Part shown: positions 8,492 to 17,465 of the stretch, one piece after another
Numbering within the stretch: position 1 is the first letter of the stretch
Layout: every line of letters starts with the position of its first letter
From: Anabaena sp. WA102
Lineage (GTDB): Bacteria > Cyanobacteriota > Cyanobacteriia > Cyanobacteriales > Nostocaceae
DNA: 64,000 nt
Assembly: GCF_001277295.1 (NCBI RefSeq)
Contig: NZ_CP011456.1
Coordinates: forward strand, 2,418,001 to 2,482,000
Reading direction: 5' to 3'
The notes under the pieces: model-generated
Databases searched by the model: none
What the model was told of the DNA's origin: nothing
Seen by the model: only the letters and a program-made list of their open reading frames with translations
Program-made: the position numbers and the translations under genes

Positions 8492-9928
8492 TTAACCACC
8501 ACCAAAAACTTCGACGTTTGCAAATGCACAAACGGGTGAACCATGTCCTACAGAAATGGCTTGATTTGGTTCTCCTTTACCGCAGAAAGGTGTGCCGTAA
8601 ATTTGCCAATTAGTGTTATTTCCAACTTGAATTAAACTATGCCAAAACTCTGGTGTGGTGGCACGATAGTTAGGATTACGCAGGGTTTTGGTAAGTTTGC
8701 CGTTTTCAATTAATTTGGCATATTCACAACCAAATTGAAATTTATAACGTTGATCATCTATTGACCAAGAACGGTTAGATTCCATGTAAATTCCCTGTTC
8801 TATTCCTGAGATGATTTCTTCAAAGGTGGCGTTTCCTGGTTCTAGATTTAAGTTAGCCATTCTGTCTATTGGGGGACGATTCCAAGAACAAGCTCGCGCA
8901 CAAGCAACACCGGGTAAATCTGCTCTTGCTTGACTTTCTAAACTGCCTAAACCACGTTGTAAAATGCCTTTTTTAATTACATATTCTTTGCTGGCTACTG
9001 CACCAGTATCATCAAAACCATAACTGGCAAATTCACCTGATACTGTAGGATCAAAGGTGATATTCATAAGGGGTGAACCATATTCTAATTTACCAAAATC
9101 ATCTTTGGTAACAAAGCTACCGCCGGCATAGTTGCGTTCGTCTCCTAAAATGCGGTCAATTTCTAAAGGATGTCCGATACTTTCATGAATTTGTAGCATC
9201 ATTTGATCTGGTGCTAAAACTAAATTAGTTTGGGTATTTGGACATTCTTCTGCTGTTAATAATTCTAATGTTTGTTCACCAACTTTTTGAACTTGATGCC
9301 ATAAGTTATCGTGTTTAAACAGTTCCCAACCTCCTTGATAAGAGTTGGCGTGAGCGCCGTTGTTGCTACGTTGTTGGACAATTGCACCGTCTTGAGCGAT
9401 CGCCCCAAAATGATGACTAAGAGATAAAATATTTTGATATACTTCTGAACCGTTGCTACTGACAAACCAAGTTTCTTTTTGATCTGTGCCGACTGTAGCT
9501 GTGGTTTGCACGATTTTATCGCTAATTTTGAGTTGCTGACAAATCTGAATGAGTAAATCGTTGATTTCTCCGGGAGTAATAGCGTTAAATGGTTCTAAAC
9601 ATGGTGAGTTATATTCACCAATGACTTGAGGACGGGTATTTTCACTAATTGGATATATCCACCATTTACTAGCTGCAATTGCTTGTTTATAGGCGATTTC
9701 CGCAGCTTTTTGTAAACTGGAGATATGTAAGGAGTTGGTAGCGGCATAACCTAAACAACCATTAACGATGACTTCGATCATTGCTCCCATATTCAATGAT
9801 TTACCGTTGCTTTGGGGTAAACCATCACGGACAGAATGATCTGTAGAAGTTGTTTTTACGGCTCTGATTCCTACCCAATCTGCGGGGATATTTAAATGAG
9901 CAATTGCTTTTTTTAGTTCAATCAACAT
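8492..9928 (-). CDS. tldD: TldD-family zinc metalloprotease
   Basis: This 478-residue protein has the TldD active-site helix IHESIGHPLEIDRILG, in which His248, Glu249 and His253 form the HExxxH zinc site. Other family segments are a glycine-rich AGGSFVTKDDFG stretch and YGFDDTGAVA. In the family, TldD with TldE forms a heterodimer that cuts unfolded peptides. Its partner gene tldE lies at 3050-4399 on the same strand. In relatives the two genes are often neighbours; here they are separated by Uma2 copies, repeats and a pseudogene. The start is supported by good N-terminal helix sequence (MLIELKKAIAHL); mnmE is divergent 98 bp away. Confidence 0.92.
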   Translation of the reverse strand: MLIELKKAIAHLNIPADWVGIRAVKTTSTDHSVRDGLPQSNGKSLNMGAMIEVIVNGCLGYAATNSLHISSLQKAAEIAYKQAIAASKWWIYPISENTRPQVIGEYNSPCLEPFNAITPGEINDLLIQICQQLKISDKIVQTTATVGTDQKETWFVSSNGSEVYQNILSLSHHFGAIAQDGAIVQQRSNNGAHANSYQGGWELFKHDNLWHQVQKVGEQTLELLTAEECPNTQTNLVLAPDQMMLQIHESIGHPLEIDRILGDERNYAGGSFVTKDDFGKLEYGSPLMNITFDPTVSGEFASYGFDDTGAVASKEYVIKKGILQRGLGSLESQARADLPGVACARACSWNRPPIDRMANLNLEPGNATFEEIISGIEQGIYMESNRSWSIDDQRYKFQFGCEYAKLIENGKLTKTLRNPNYRATTPEFWHSLIQVGNNTNWQIYGTPFCGKGEPNQAISVGHGSPVCAFANVEVFGGG

Positions 9929-10026
9929 AATTTTTAATTTTTAATGCCACTTTGCGATACTATGGGACTTTAGTGGTTTAATATTACACTTTATCGCCTG
10001 TTTTTGAATTTGTAGAAAAACTGTTC

Positions 10027-11421
10027 ATGTCGGAATTATTAGCTAACACTGGAACTATTGCGGCGATCGCTACTGCTGTTGTCCCTCAACAGGGTAGTGT
10101 GGGTATTGTCCGGGTTTCCGGTGATCTGGCAATGGCGATCGCTCACAGTCTATTTTACGCCCCAGGGCGACAAGTTTGGTCAAGTCATCAGATTCTTTAT
10201 GGTTATATTCGTCAACCCCAAACTAAGCAAATTATTGATGAGGCTTTATTATTAATAATGAAAGCCCCCCGTTCTTTTACCCGTGAAGATGTGGTAGAAT
10301 TCCATTGTCATGGGGGAATTATGGCGGTACAACAAGTATTACAACTATGTTTGGAAAATGGCGCAAGATTAGCTCAACCGGGAGAATTTACATTAAGAGC
10401 GTTTTTAAATGGTAGATTAGACTTAACCCAAGCGGAAAGTATCGCCGATTTGGTGGGAGCAAAATCACCTCAAGCTGCTCAAACGGCTCTAGCTGGATTA
10501 CAAGGTAAATTAGCCCAACCTATCCGCAAATTACGGGCTAATTGTTTAGATATTTTGGCAGAAATCGAAGCCAGAATTGATTTTGAGGAGGATTTACCAC
10601 CTTTAGATCAGCAGAGAATTATTGCAGATATTGAGCAAGTGACAGCGGAAATTAGCAAATTATTAGCCACAAAAGACAAAGGTGAATTACTGCGAACTGG
10701 TTTAAAAGTGGCGATAGTTGGGCGACCAAACGTGGGAAAATCGAGTTTATTAAATGCTTGGAGTCAGAGCGATCGCGCTATTGTCACCGACTTACCAGGA
10801 ACAACCCGCGATGTGATAGAATCACAGTTAGTTGTGGGCGGCATTCCTGTCCAAGTGCTAGATACAGCCGGGATTCGGGAAACAGCAGATCAAGTTGAAA
10901 AAATCGGTGTAGAGCGATCGCATCGTGCCGCTAATGACGCTGATTTGGTATTATTTACCATAGATGCAGCCGCAGGTTGGACACCCGCAGATCAAGAAAT
11001 TTATGAACAAGTAAAACACCGCCCGGTAATTTTAGTCATTAATAAAATTGATTTGATTTCAACAGCAGAACAAGAAACTTTACAATCTAAAATCCAAAAT
11101 CCAAAATCCAAAATCGTCACAGCCGCAGCCATAAATCAAGGAATTGATAATTTAGAAACAGCGATTTTAGAAACAGTTCAACAAGGAAAAGTTCAAGCCG
11201 CTGATCTAGATTTAGCAATTAATCAACGACAAGCAGCAGCTTTAACAAAAGCGAAGATTGACTTAGCACAAGTGCAAATGACAATCACCGATAAATTACC
11301 CTTAGATTTTTGGACAATTGACTTAAGAGGAGCAATTCAAGCATTAGGAGAAATCACCGGAGAAGAAGTTACAGAATCAGTTTTAGATCGGATTTTCAGC
11401 CGTTTCTGTATTGGTAAATAG
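10027..11421 (+). CDS. mnmE: tRNA modification GTPase MnmE (TrmE)
   Basis: This 464-residue GTPase works with MnmG to make the carboxymethylaminomethyl (or related) group at U34 of certain tRNAs. It has the N-terminal formyl-THF-binding domain starting TIAAIATAVVPQQGSVGIVR, a central G domain with GRPNVGKSS (from residue 232), TTRD, DTAG and NKID, and the C-terminal CIGK tetrapeptide with the essential Cys. Residues 353-364 (QSKIQNPKSKIV) are encoded by a dispersed repeat of AAAATCC units and look like an insertion in the loop after NKID. The start ATG is close to a divergent promoter shared with tldD. Confidence 0.97.
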   Translation: MSELLANTGTIAAIATAVVPQQGSVGIVRVSGDLAMAIAHSLFYAPGRQVWSSHQILYGYIRQPQTKQIIDEALLLIMKAPRSFTREDVVEFHCHGGIMAVQQVLQLCLENGARLAQPGEFTLRAFLNGRLDLTQAESIADLVGAKSPQAAQTALAGLQGKLAQPIRKLRANCLDILAEIEARIDFEEDLPPLDQQRIIADIEQVTAEISKLLATKDKGELLRTGLKVAIVGRPNVGKSSLLNAWSQSDRAIVTDLPGTTRDVIESQLVVGGIPVQVLDTAGIRETADQVEKIGVERSHRAANDADLVLFTIDAAAGWTPADQEIYEQVKHRPVILVINKIDLISTAEQETLQSKIQNPKSKIVTAAAINQGIDNLETAILETVQQGKVQAADLDLAINQRQAAALTKAKIDLAQVQMTITDKLPLDFWTIDLRGAIQALGEITGEEVTESVLDRIFSRFCIGK

Positions 11422-11431
11422 GATAATTGGC

Positions 11432-11539
11432 GTTGCTGATTAAGAGGATGAATTTTAGTCTCACGCAAAGGCGCAAAGACGCACTGAGGTTTGAGTTTTA
11501 AAGGTTCAATTTGGGAATTTCATACCTCAATTCAGCAAC
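11432..11539. mobile_element. Dispersed 108-bp repeat with GTTGCTGA ends, copy 1
   Basis: The ends GTTGCTGA and TCAGCAAC are inverted copies. The interior (TTTTAGTCTCACGCAAAGGC, GAGTTTTAAAGGTTCAATTT, GGAATTTCATACCTCAAT) is found in the opposite orientation at 20715-20826 upstream of the aminopeptidase P gene. Non-coding; it fills the gap after mnmE. Confidence 0.75.
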
Positions 11540-11593
11540 CCCGGATAATTTATTGTTAGCAGTTCCCGAATAAAATCTCAAAATGACTGTATT

Positions 11594-11890
11594 TTAGACA
11601 GTGGCTATTTCTTTGATGATGACATAAGGTTCAACAATCAGAGCATTAAATCGCTTCTCACGGTTGAGATTCCATTCTCCCACCTGATCTATTGTCGGTT
11701 TGGCTAATAATTGTTCATCTATCCAATGTTGCACTGAAAGAATATTATCACTAGCGATCGCTTCTCCCACATCTAATAAATCCAAATTCTCCGCTACCAA
11801 AATCACCGCATCTTTTTGGACATGGGGAATTAACCACTCCCATTCGGCTTCATCAAGATTTTGCTGTAATTTTTCCCGTAACTCCGACAT
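11594..11890 (-). CDS. DUF2288-family protein
   Basis: This small 98-residue protein matches the DUF2288 family in length and pattern: EWEWLIPHVQKDAVILV, then VGEAIASDNILSVQHWIDEQ and EKRFNALIVEPYVII. The family is found in cyanobacteria and proteobacteria and has no assigned function. No signal peptide or membrane segment is present. The gene stands alone, flanked on both sides by dispersed repeats. Confidence 0.8.
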   Translation of the reverse strand: MSELREKLQQNLDEAEWEWLIPHVQKDAVILVAENLDLLDVGEAIASDNILSVQHWIDEQLLAKPTIDQVGEWNLNREKRFNALIVEPYVIIKEIATV

Positions 11891-11975
11891 AATTCCCCAC
11901 TTTTTTAGTTATTATTTTGATTTTACAATATAAAATTATTCATAAGCTTTGAATTATAGAGAAACTAATAATTGT

Positions 11976-12136
11976 CAGAATCAGGATTTACAAGATTAAA
12001 GGATTTACAGGATTGCTATTTGATGGTTTATAGATGAGACTCATCTTACTTCATCCTCATCATAAATAAATAACCAATAATTAAACAATCACATCCTGCA
12101 AATCCTCAAATCCTGGACATCCTGATTCTGACAATC
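11976..12136. repeat. Inverted pair of dispersed repeat cores
   Basis: CAGAATCAGGATTTACAAG then ATTAAAGGATTTACAGG on the left, and the inverse (CCTGCAAATCCTCAAATCC, TGGACATCCTGATTCTG) on the right, face each other around an 80-bp spacer. They are diverged copies of the core in the 87-bp array at 6232-6857. Confidence 0.7.
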
Positions 12137-12145
12137 TAATAAATT

Positions 12146-12814
12146 TTACCTGCCCAAATCGTGCATTTCATTAATTGCCTTCGCACACATTTGAGTAACT
12201 CTTTCCAACTCTTCCTTATTAGTAGAACTGGGAGCATCAATTAACTGACCAATTCTAATAGTCAAAGGTACAGAACGGGGTAGAGAAGAACCCGGTTGTA
12301 AAATCTGCTCACTTCCCCATAAACTTACCGGTAAAAAAGGAGCTTTGGCCTTAGCTGCGAGGAGGGCTGCACCTCTTTTCGGGTCATGAATGCGACCATC
12401 ATTCGTGCGTGTACCTTCTAAAAACACACCCACAGCCCAACCATTTGCTAAATACTCTAAAGCAGAACGAATTGCATTGCGGTCAGCACTGCCACGACTG
12501 ACAGGATACGCGCCGTATAATTTAATTGCTTGTGCTAAAACAGGAACTTTAAATAATTCTTCCTTAGCCATGTACGCGACGGGACGACGGACACAACTAG
12601 AAACTATGGGAGGGTCAAAATAACTAGCATGATTACTAACGACTATGACAGCACCAGATTGGGGGACATTTTCTGCGCCATAAATCTTGCCCCGAAAGTA
12701 TGCGTGTAATACGGGACTAACCACCGACCACTTAAAGGCGTGATACAGTGCCAAACTAATTAAGGGTTCACGAGTTCTAGTCACAGAAGATAGTATAAAT
12801 AAAATAGAATACAA
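12146..12814 (-). CDS. plsC: 1-acyl-sn-glycerol-3-phosphate acyltransferase
   Basis: This 222-residue PlsC-type enzyme acylates lysophosphatidic acid to phosphatidic acid, the precursor used by CdsA (encoded at 61335-62225). The HX4D catalytic motif appears as NHASYFDP, the substrate-binding block as FLEGTRTNDG, and a third block as PFLPVSLWG. A hydrophobic N-terminus suggests membrane attachment. The start could be slightly downstream of the ATG used here, because the first 15 residues are not typical. Upstream is a pair of inverted AAATCCAAAATC repeats. Confidence 0.93.
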   Translation of the reverse strand: MYSILFILSSVTRTREPLISLALYHAFKWSVVSPVLHAYFRGKIYGAENVPQSGAVIVVSNHASYFDPPIVSSCVRRPVAYMAKEELFKVPVLAQAIKLYGAYPVSRGSADRNAIRSALEYLANGWAVGVFLEGTRTNDGRIHDPKRGAALLAAKAKAPFLPVSLWGSEQILQPGSSLPRSVPLTIRIGQLIDAPSSTNKEELERVTQMCAKAINEMHDLGR

Positions 12815-12823
12815 AAGTCAATC

Positions 12824-12982
12824 AATTTTGGATTTACGATTTTGGATTTTGGATTTACTCCACCCTCAAGTATGGAGCTTGGGGATTTTAGATTAGCGAT
12901 TTTGGGATTAATTCCGCCCTGAAGGGGCGAGGCTTGTACCGAAAATTCCCAATCCAAAATCTAAAATCCAAAATCTAAAATT
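12824..12982. repeat. Inverted AAAATCCAAAATC-type repeats
   Basis: A TTTTGGATTTACGATTTTGG tract on the left and CCAATCCAAAATCTAAAATCC on the right are inverse copies of a degenerate AAAATCC repeat. The same unit occurs inside mnmE (11086-11115) and upstream of cdsA (about 61300-61325). Confidence 0.7.
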
Positions 12983-13056
12983 TTTCGGTCAGAATTCAGG
13001 AGTCAGAACTCATTTTAACCGCTAACTCCTAAATCTAACTGCTTATTTTTCCTAGA

Positions 13057-13977
13057 TTAGTTGCCTAATGTTAAAGCCTGTTGTCCTTGAGGTGAAGTAG
13101 CATAACCTAAAAATGCTTGCACTCCAGCACTAGCAGGGTCTTTATAGACATAATACAGCGATCGCTTATAGGGATAACTAGCCGCCTCTGGAGTCAAGCC
13201 TTCAATAGCCACGACTCGCGCGGTTTGCTGATTAGCAACTTGAGCAAAAGTCGCATAGCCGATACCATCTGTTTTCAAAGCTTGAACTAAGGGAGTGGTC
13301 GCATCTTGGGGTAAGGTCGTAATGTTGGGTGTAGTCCCGAAATTAGCTCCTTTTAAGACTAATTCTTTAAAAGTTTGATGTGTGCCACTAATGGCTGGAC
13401 GATTAATGACGCGGATAGTCGCAGATAGACCACCCACTGCTGACCAATTATTAATTTTTCCCTGAAATATATCTGCAATTTGACTACTGGTTAATCCTCT
13501 ATTAAAGGGATTTGCCTTACCGACTATCAGAGCGATCGCATCTTGTGTTATGGTGACAGACTTCAATTTCTGACCTTGCTCCTGTGCTGTCAAAGGTCTA
13601 GAAGCCGCCGCAATATCCACTTTACCAGCCAATAGATCCTGAATTCCCTTATCAGTCCCATTCCCCACAGCCTCTACCTTCGTACCAGGAAACTGTTTCT
13701 CAAACCCCTTCCTGAGATTTTGGTTAATTGTCACCATACTCGTAGAACCGTCTATCTTTACAGTCGTACCACTGGCTACTGTCGTTGGTAACGGGAAAGC
13801 CGCAGAAGTGGGAGTAGTGGGAGTAGTTGTCTCACCAGCAGGGGAATTACTTTCTGGCTGCGTAGCTGTCGGATTTGGGGCAGGATTACGCATAAAAAAC
13901 CACCAGTAACCACCACCCAAAAGCCCTGAAAATAGCAAAATAAACACAATAGGAGGTGGACCGCTTCTCTGACTCAT
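13057..13977 (-). CDS. PstS-like periplasmic substrate-binding protein, membrane-anchored
   Basis: This 306-residue protein begins with a single hydrophobic segment (IVFILLFSGLLGGGYWWFF), then a Pro/Thr/Ser-rich linker, then a type-2 periplasmic binding fold of the phosphate-binding kind: VKIDGSTSMVTIN, GTDKGIQDLLAGKVDIAAASR and RPAISGTHQTFKELV. No permease or ATPase gene is nearby, so a complete transporter is not supported. It is the second gene of a pair; the PspA/IM30-like gene ends 10 bp upstream. It may sense an anion or envelope state rather than transport; that is inference. Confidence 0.8.
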   Translation of the reverse strand: MSQRSGPPPIVFILLFSGLLGGGYWWFFMRNPAPNPTATQPESNSPAGETTTPTTPTSAAFPLPTTVASGTTVKIDGSTSMVTINQNLRKGFEKQFPGTKVEAVGNGTDKGIQDLLAGKVDIAAASRPLTAQEQGQKLKSVTITQDAIALIVGKANPFNRGLTSSQIADIFQGKINNWSAVGGLSATIRVINRPAISGTHQTFKELVLKGANFGTTPNITTLPQDATTPLVQALKTDGIGYATFAQVANQQTARVVAIEGLTPEAASYPYKRSLYYVYKDPASAGVQAFLGYATSPQGQQALTLGN

Positions 13978-13987
13978 AAATTCCTAA

Positions 13988-14701
13988 TTATTCTGGTAAT
14001 TGTTTAGATTGGGAATCTTGTAATCTTTGCAAACGACGAGCAACTTCGTCATCTAATGTCATACTTTCAATCTCAGCTTGCATTTTTTCGGCAGGATTTT
14101 CCGATAATTCCGCCAAAGCTTCCGTCTGTAAATTTCGACGTTCCACAGCCCCCTTAGCCTTTTCAAAATCACTCTTAGCAGAGCCAATATCAAACTCATT
14201 ATTGACCTTAGCAATCATCGCCAGAGCTTCATTCACCTCTGACATATCCTTCATATTTTGCATATCCGCTTTGTAGCTTTCTAACTTCATGCGCTCACGG
14301 TTCAGCTTATCCTTAGAAGCCTTGACCGCCGTTTCCGCCTGTTTCACCATTTCCGCTAGTTTAGGCAAGATTTGCTCCGTTTGAATCGCCTTACTCATAG
14401 CCATTCGCGCACCTTCTTCATTACCACCTTTTTGAGCAACCATAGCTTGCTGCTCTAAGGTATTAAATTCTTTAATTTTTGCCTCATATTTATTCTTGGC
14501 AGTTTTATAAGCCCCTTCCTGAGCCGCAACCGCAACCGCCAATTTCTGAACAGCTTCCTGCATTGACTGAAGAGACTCTTCAGCAACTGCCACAGCCACC
14601 TTACCACCAGACTCTACAGGCATTCCCCATAACCAGTTCCAAGTTCCAACTATGGTTCTTCCTGCCCTTTCACCCATTATCCAGTAGACAGCTTTTTTCA
14701 T
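13988..14701 (-). CDS. PspA/IM30-family protein
   Basis: This 237-residue protein is almost entirely predicted coiled coil from residue 40 to 210, with a typical PspA-like start containing GRTIVGTWNWLWGM. In place of the normal amphipathic PspA helix there is an unusual Trp-rich N-terminal region. PspA/IM30 proteins (including Vipp1) are ESCRT-III-like and stabilise membranes. This looks like a second, divergent member rather than Vipp1 itself, because the N-terminus differs and there is no long C-terminal Vipp1 tail. It is co-transcribed with a membrane-anchored PstS-like protein. Confidence 0.75.
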   Translation of the reverse strand: MKKAVYWIMGERAGRTIVGTWNWLWGMPVESGGKVAVAVAEESLQSMQEAVQKLAVAVAAQEGAYKTAKNKYEAKIKEFNTLEQQAMVAQKGGNEEGARMAMSKAIQTEQILPKLAEMVKQAETAVKASKDKLNRERMKLESYKADMQNMKDMSEVNEALAMIAKVNNEFDIGSAKSDFEKAKGAVERRNLQTEALAELSENPAEKMQAEIESMTLDDEVARRLQRLQDSQSKQLPE

Positions 14702-14887
14702 AACCGAAAGTTATTTTAGTGAGAGTGGTTATGGTAATATTTTTACTCTAATATAGGCATACATAGCAATTGTTTGTCAATTTCTTTAAGTATATCTAGG
14801 AATCCTCAATGATTTCTGAGCAATATTTAAGTAGCGTAGGGTAGTCAATATCTACCAAAATCCGTCTAAAGTAGGCAAAAACCAAAT

Positions 14888-14986
14888 ATAGCGGTATGTA
14901 CTTAAATGAAATACATCATAAGTCCCCTCCTTGCTTGCGGGGAGGGGGTTGGGGTTCTTGTATTTCACTCAGCTAAGAACTGCTAT
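14888..14986. mobile_element. 99-bp MITE-like element (ATAGCGGT family)
   Basis: The ends ATAGCGGTATGTACTTAAAT and its imperfect inverse (CTAAGAACTGCTAT) flank a GC-rich hairpin with CCCTCCTTGC and GCAAGGAGGG-type arms. Related elements are at 30274-30377 and, truncated, inside the hybrid kinase gene at 50494-50574. The remainder of the 450-bp gap before 15154 holds only a short hairpin near 15015-15045 (GGGTGTGTTAGCGG and TTAACGCACC). Confidence 0.65.
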
Positions 14987-15153
14987 ATATACATCCGGTT
15001 TGATGCAAAATATCCGTAGGGTGTGTTAGCGGTAGCTTAACGCACCAAATTCTTGAGCAGGGAAAGATGATCAAATATCTCTAACTTGTGAATAAATAAC
15101 AAACAACAACAAGAGAAAAAATGCACAAAAAATACTCGATTAATTTTTAAGGA

Positions 15154-15663
15154 ATGCTGATGATGACACTTGCACAAATTCAAAATCAAATCAAAAGCCA
15201 AGCCGCTAAAATCGCTGAACAGCAACAAGAATTATTGGACGCTCAAAAAGAATTATCTTTACTTTTAGAGAAGAAAAAAATTATGGAAGAACTAGCCAAT
15301 GAAAAACTGAAAGAAGCAGCACAGCTATTAAGAGAAGCCCAAACTGATTTAGAGTGTACAACTGAGGAGATTTTAGAAATTACTAAATCAAAAATGATTA
15401 GCCCTGAATTAGAAGATCAACTTGATTTAGAACAAAATGGCAAAAATAGTTTAATTGTGGGAACTTTAGGATCTTTAGAATCCGTCGAAATTGATCTAGG
15501 TAAATCCGAACTTAGCCTACAAGAAGGTAAACAAGAATTAGTCAATGCCTTAACTGAAAAGATAGATGAGTTTGAATTTGCTTTATCCTGTTTACCTGTA
15601 GAAGAAAGAGATTGTGCTAGAGTTAAGCTACAAACTGTAATTGGTAATTTTGTAAATCAGTGA
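15154..15663 (+). CDS. Hypothetical coiled-coil protein
   Basis: I do not recognise the family. The product (up to 169 residues) is acidic and largely helical, with a strong coiled coil at about 5-75 (repeated Gln, Glu, Lys and Leu) and a second helical region at 95-150. No signal peptide, membrane segment or catalytic motif is visible. AAGGA directly precedes the first ATG, so the ribosome more likely starts at the ATG at 15160 or 15163. The DUF2358 gene follows 75 bp downstream and could be co-transcribed. Confidence 0.65.
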   Translation: MLMMTLAQIQNQIKSQAAKIAEQQQELLDAQKELSLLLEKKKIMEELANEKLKEAAQLLREAQTDLECTTEEILEITKSKMISPELEDQLDLEQNGKNSLIVGTLGSLESVEIDLGKSELSLQEGKQELVNALTEKIDEFEFALSCLPVEERDCARVKLQTVIGNFVNQ

Positions 15664-15738
15664 TGAAGAGTTCACCGAGTCAGAATCAATCAGTCTGACT
15701 TCTTCTTTCTTTCTCCTAACTCCTACTTTTCTTAATTT

Positions 15739-16131
15739 ATGAATATTATTGAAACCCTCAAAGCCGATTATGCTAGATTTCCTGAAAATCAAACTTACAG
15801 CATTTATGCCGACAATGTTTATTTTCAAGATGCTGTTTTCAAGTTTCGGGGAATTGAACTTTATAAATGGATGATTAAATTCATTCAAACTTTTTTCTTC
15901 AATCTGAAACTAGATTTACATAACATCCAATCTCAGGAAGAAATTATTAAAACTGAATGGACTATGAGTTGGAATTCACCATTACCCTGGAAACCCTATA
16001 TTTCCGTTTCTGGCTGGAGTGAATTACGTCTGAATGCCGAGGGTTTAATTGTTTCCCATATTGATTATTGGCACTGTTCTCGCTTAGATGTAATTAAGCA
16101 ACATTTCATTTCTGGGAAAAAACCATCATAA
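15739..16131 (+). CDS. DUF2358-family protein (SnoaL/NTF2-like fold)
   Basis: This 130-residue protein fits DUF2358, a family of cyanobacteria and plastids with an NTF2-like cone fold. Typical segments are LKADYARFPENQTYSIYADNV, FKFRGIELYKWMIKF and the WTMSWNSPLPWKPYISVSG block, ending HIDYWHCSRLDVIKQHF. Function is unknown. The GET3-like ATPase gene begins 42 bp downstream on the same strand. Confidence 0.8.
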   Translation: MNIIETLKADYARFPENQTYSIYADNVYFQDAVFKFRGIELYKWMIKFIQTFFFNLKLDLHNIQSQEEIIKTEWTMSWNSPLPWKPYISVSGWSELRLNAEGLIVSHIDYWHCSRLDVIKQHFISGKKPS

Positions 16132-16173
16132 TGTAAATAAATGTAAATAAAATCCAGGCATAAGGAATAATTG

Positions 16174-17349
16174 ATGCGAGTAATTTTAATGACAGGGAAA
16201 GGTGGCGTGGGTAAAACCTCCGTTGCCGCAGCCACTGGACTCCGTTGTGCGGAACTCGGCTATCGGACATTAGTTTTAAGTACAGACCCCGCCCATTCCC
16301 TTGCAGATAGCTTTGACGTAGAATTAGGACATGATGCCCGTCTCGTTCGTCCTAACTTGTGGGGGGCAGAATTAGATGCCCTGCAAGAATTAGAAGGTAA
16401 TTGGGGGGCTGTGAAACGCTACATTACCCAAGTTTTACAAGCCAGAGGTTTGGACGGCATACAAGCGCAAGAGTTAGCAATCTTACCGGGTATGGACGAA
16501 ATTTTCGGACTGGTGAGAATGAAACGTCATTATGATGACGGAGAATATGATGTTTTAATTATTGACTCTGCCCCTACTGGTACAGCATTACGGCTGTTAA
16601 GCTTGCCTGAAGTGGGCGGTTGGTATATGCGTCGTTTCTACAAACCGTTTCAAAATATTTCCGTTGCCCTCAGACCACTGGTAGAACCTTTTTTCAAACC
16701 TATTGCTGGTTTTTCTTTACCAGATAAGGAGGTAATGGACGCACCTTATGAATTTTATGAGCAAATCGAAGCTTTGGAAAAGGTTTTGACTGACAATACT
16801 CAAACTTCTGTGCGTCTAGTAACCAATCCTGAAAAGATGGTAATTAAAGAATCTCTTCGCGCTCATGCCTATTTGAGTTTGTATAATGTAGCGACAGATT
16901 TAGTGATTGCTAACCGGATTATTCCTCAAGAGGTTACAGATCCATTTTTCCAAAGGTGGAAGGAAAATCAAGAACAATACCGCCAAGAAATTCATGACAA
17001 TTTCTTACCTTTGCCAGTGAAAGAAGTTCCTCTCTACTCTGAAGAATTGTGTGGTTTGGCAGCTTTGGAAAGATTGAAGGAAACTCTCTACAAAGATGAA
17101 GATCCAACTCAAGTTTATTATAAAGAAACTACTCTCAGAGTTGTCCAAGAGAATAACCAATACAGCTTAGAACTCTATTTACCGAATATTCCCAAAAGCC
17201 AAGTGCAATTAAGTAAAACTGGAGATGAGTTAAATATTACTATTGGCAATCATCGCCGTAATTTAGTATTACCTCAAGCTTTAGCTGCACTGCAACCAGC
17301 AGGAGCAAAAATGGAAGATGATTATCTGAAAATTCGCTTCGCTGAATAG
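16174..17349 (+). CDS. GET3/ArsA-family ATPase with C-terminal HSP20-like domain
   Basis: This ATPase of about 391 residues has the deviant Walker A KGGVGKTS near its start, switch I/II-like blocks (STDPAHSLADSF, IIDSAPTGTALRLL) and an ADP-contact region with TNPEKMVIKE. The last 80 or so residues (from TTLRVVQENN) form an alpha-crystallin/HSP20-like beta domain, an architecture known in cyanobacterial and plant ArsA relatives. Family members deliver tail-anchored proteins or energise arsenite efflux; no arsB lies nearby, so a targeting or chaperone role is more likely. I chose ATG 16174 over the adjacent in-frame TTG. Confidence 0.88.
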   Translation: MRVILMTGKGGVGKTSVAAATGLRCAELGYRTLVLSTDPAHSLADSFDVELGHDARLVRPNLWGAELDALQELEGNWGAVKRYITQVLQARGLDGIQAQELAILPGMDEIFGLVRMKRHYDDGEYDVLIIDSAPTGTALRLLSLPEVGGWYMRRFYKPFQNISVALRPLVEPFFKPIAGFSLPDKEVMDAPYEFYEQIEALEKVLTDNTQTSVRLVTNPEKMVIKESLRAHAYLSLYNVATDLVIANRIIPQEVTDPFFQRWKENQEQYRQEIHDNFLPLPVKEVPLYSEELCGLAALERLKETLYKDEDPTQVYYKETTLRVVQENNQYSLELYLPNIPKSQVQLSKTGDELNITIGNHRRNLVLPQALAALQPAGAKMEDDYLKIRFAE

Positions 17350-17465
17350 AAACTGGGGCGGGGAAACCCAGCCCATACTTAGAGGGTGTTTGAAAAGTTT
17401 TTAATGTATAAACAAACCCCTCTGGTAAACCTCTCCAGTATTAAATGTTATTCCTTTTCCCTCTC

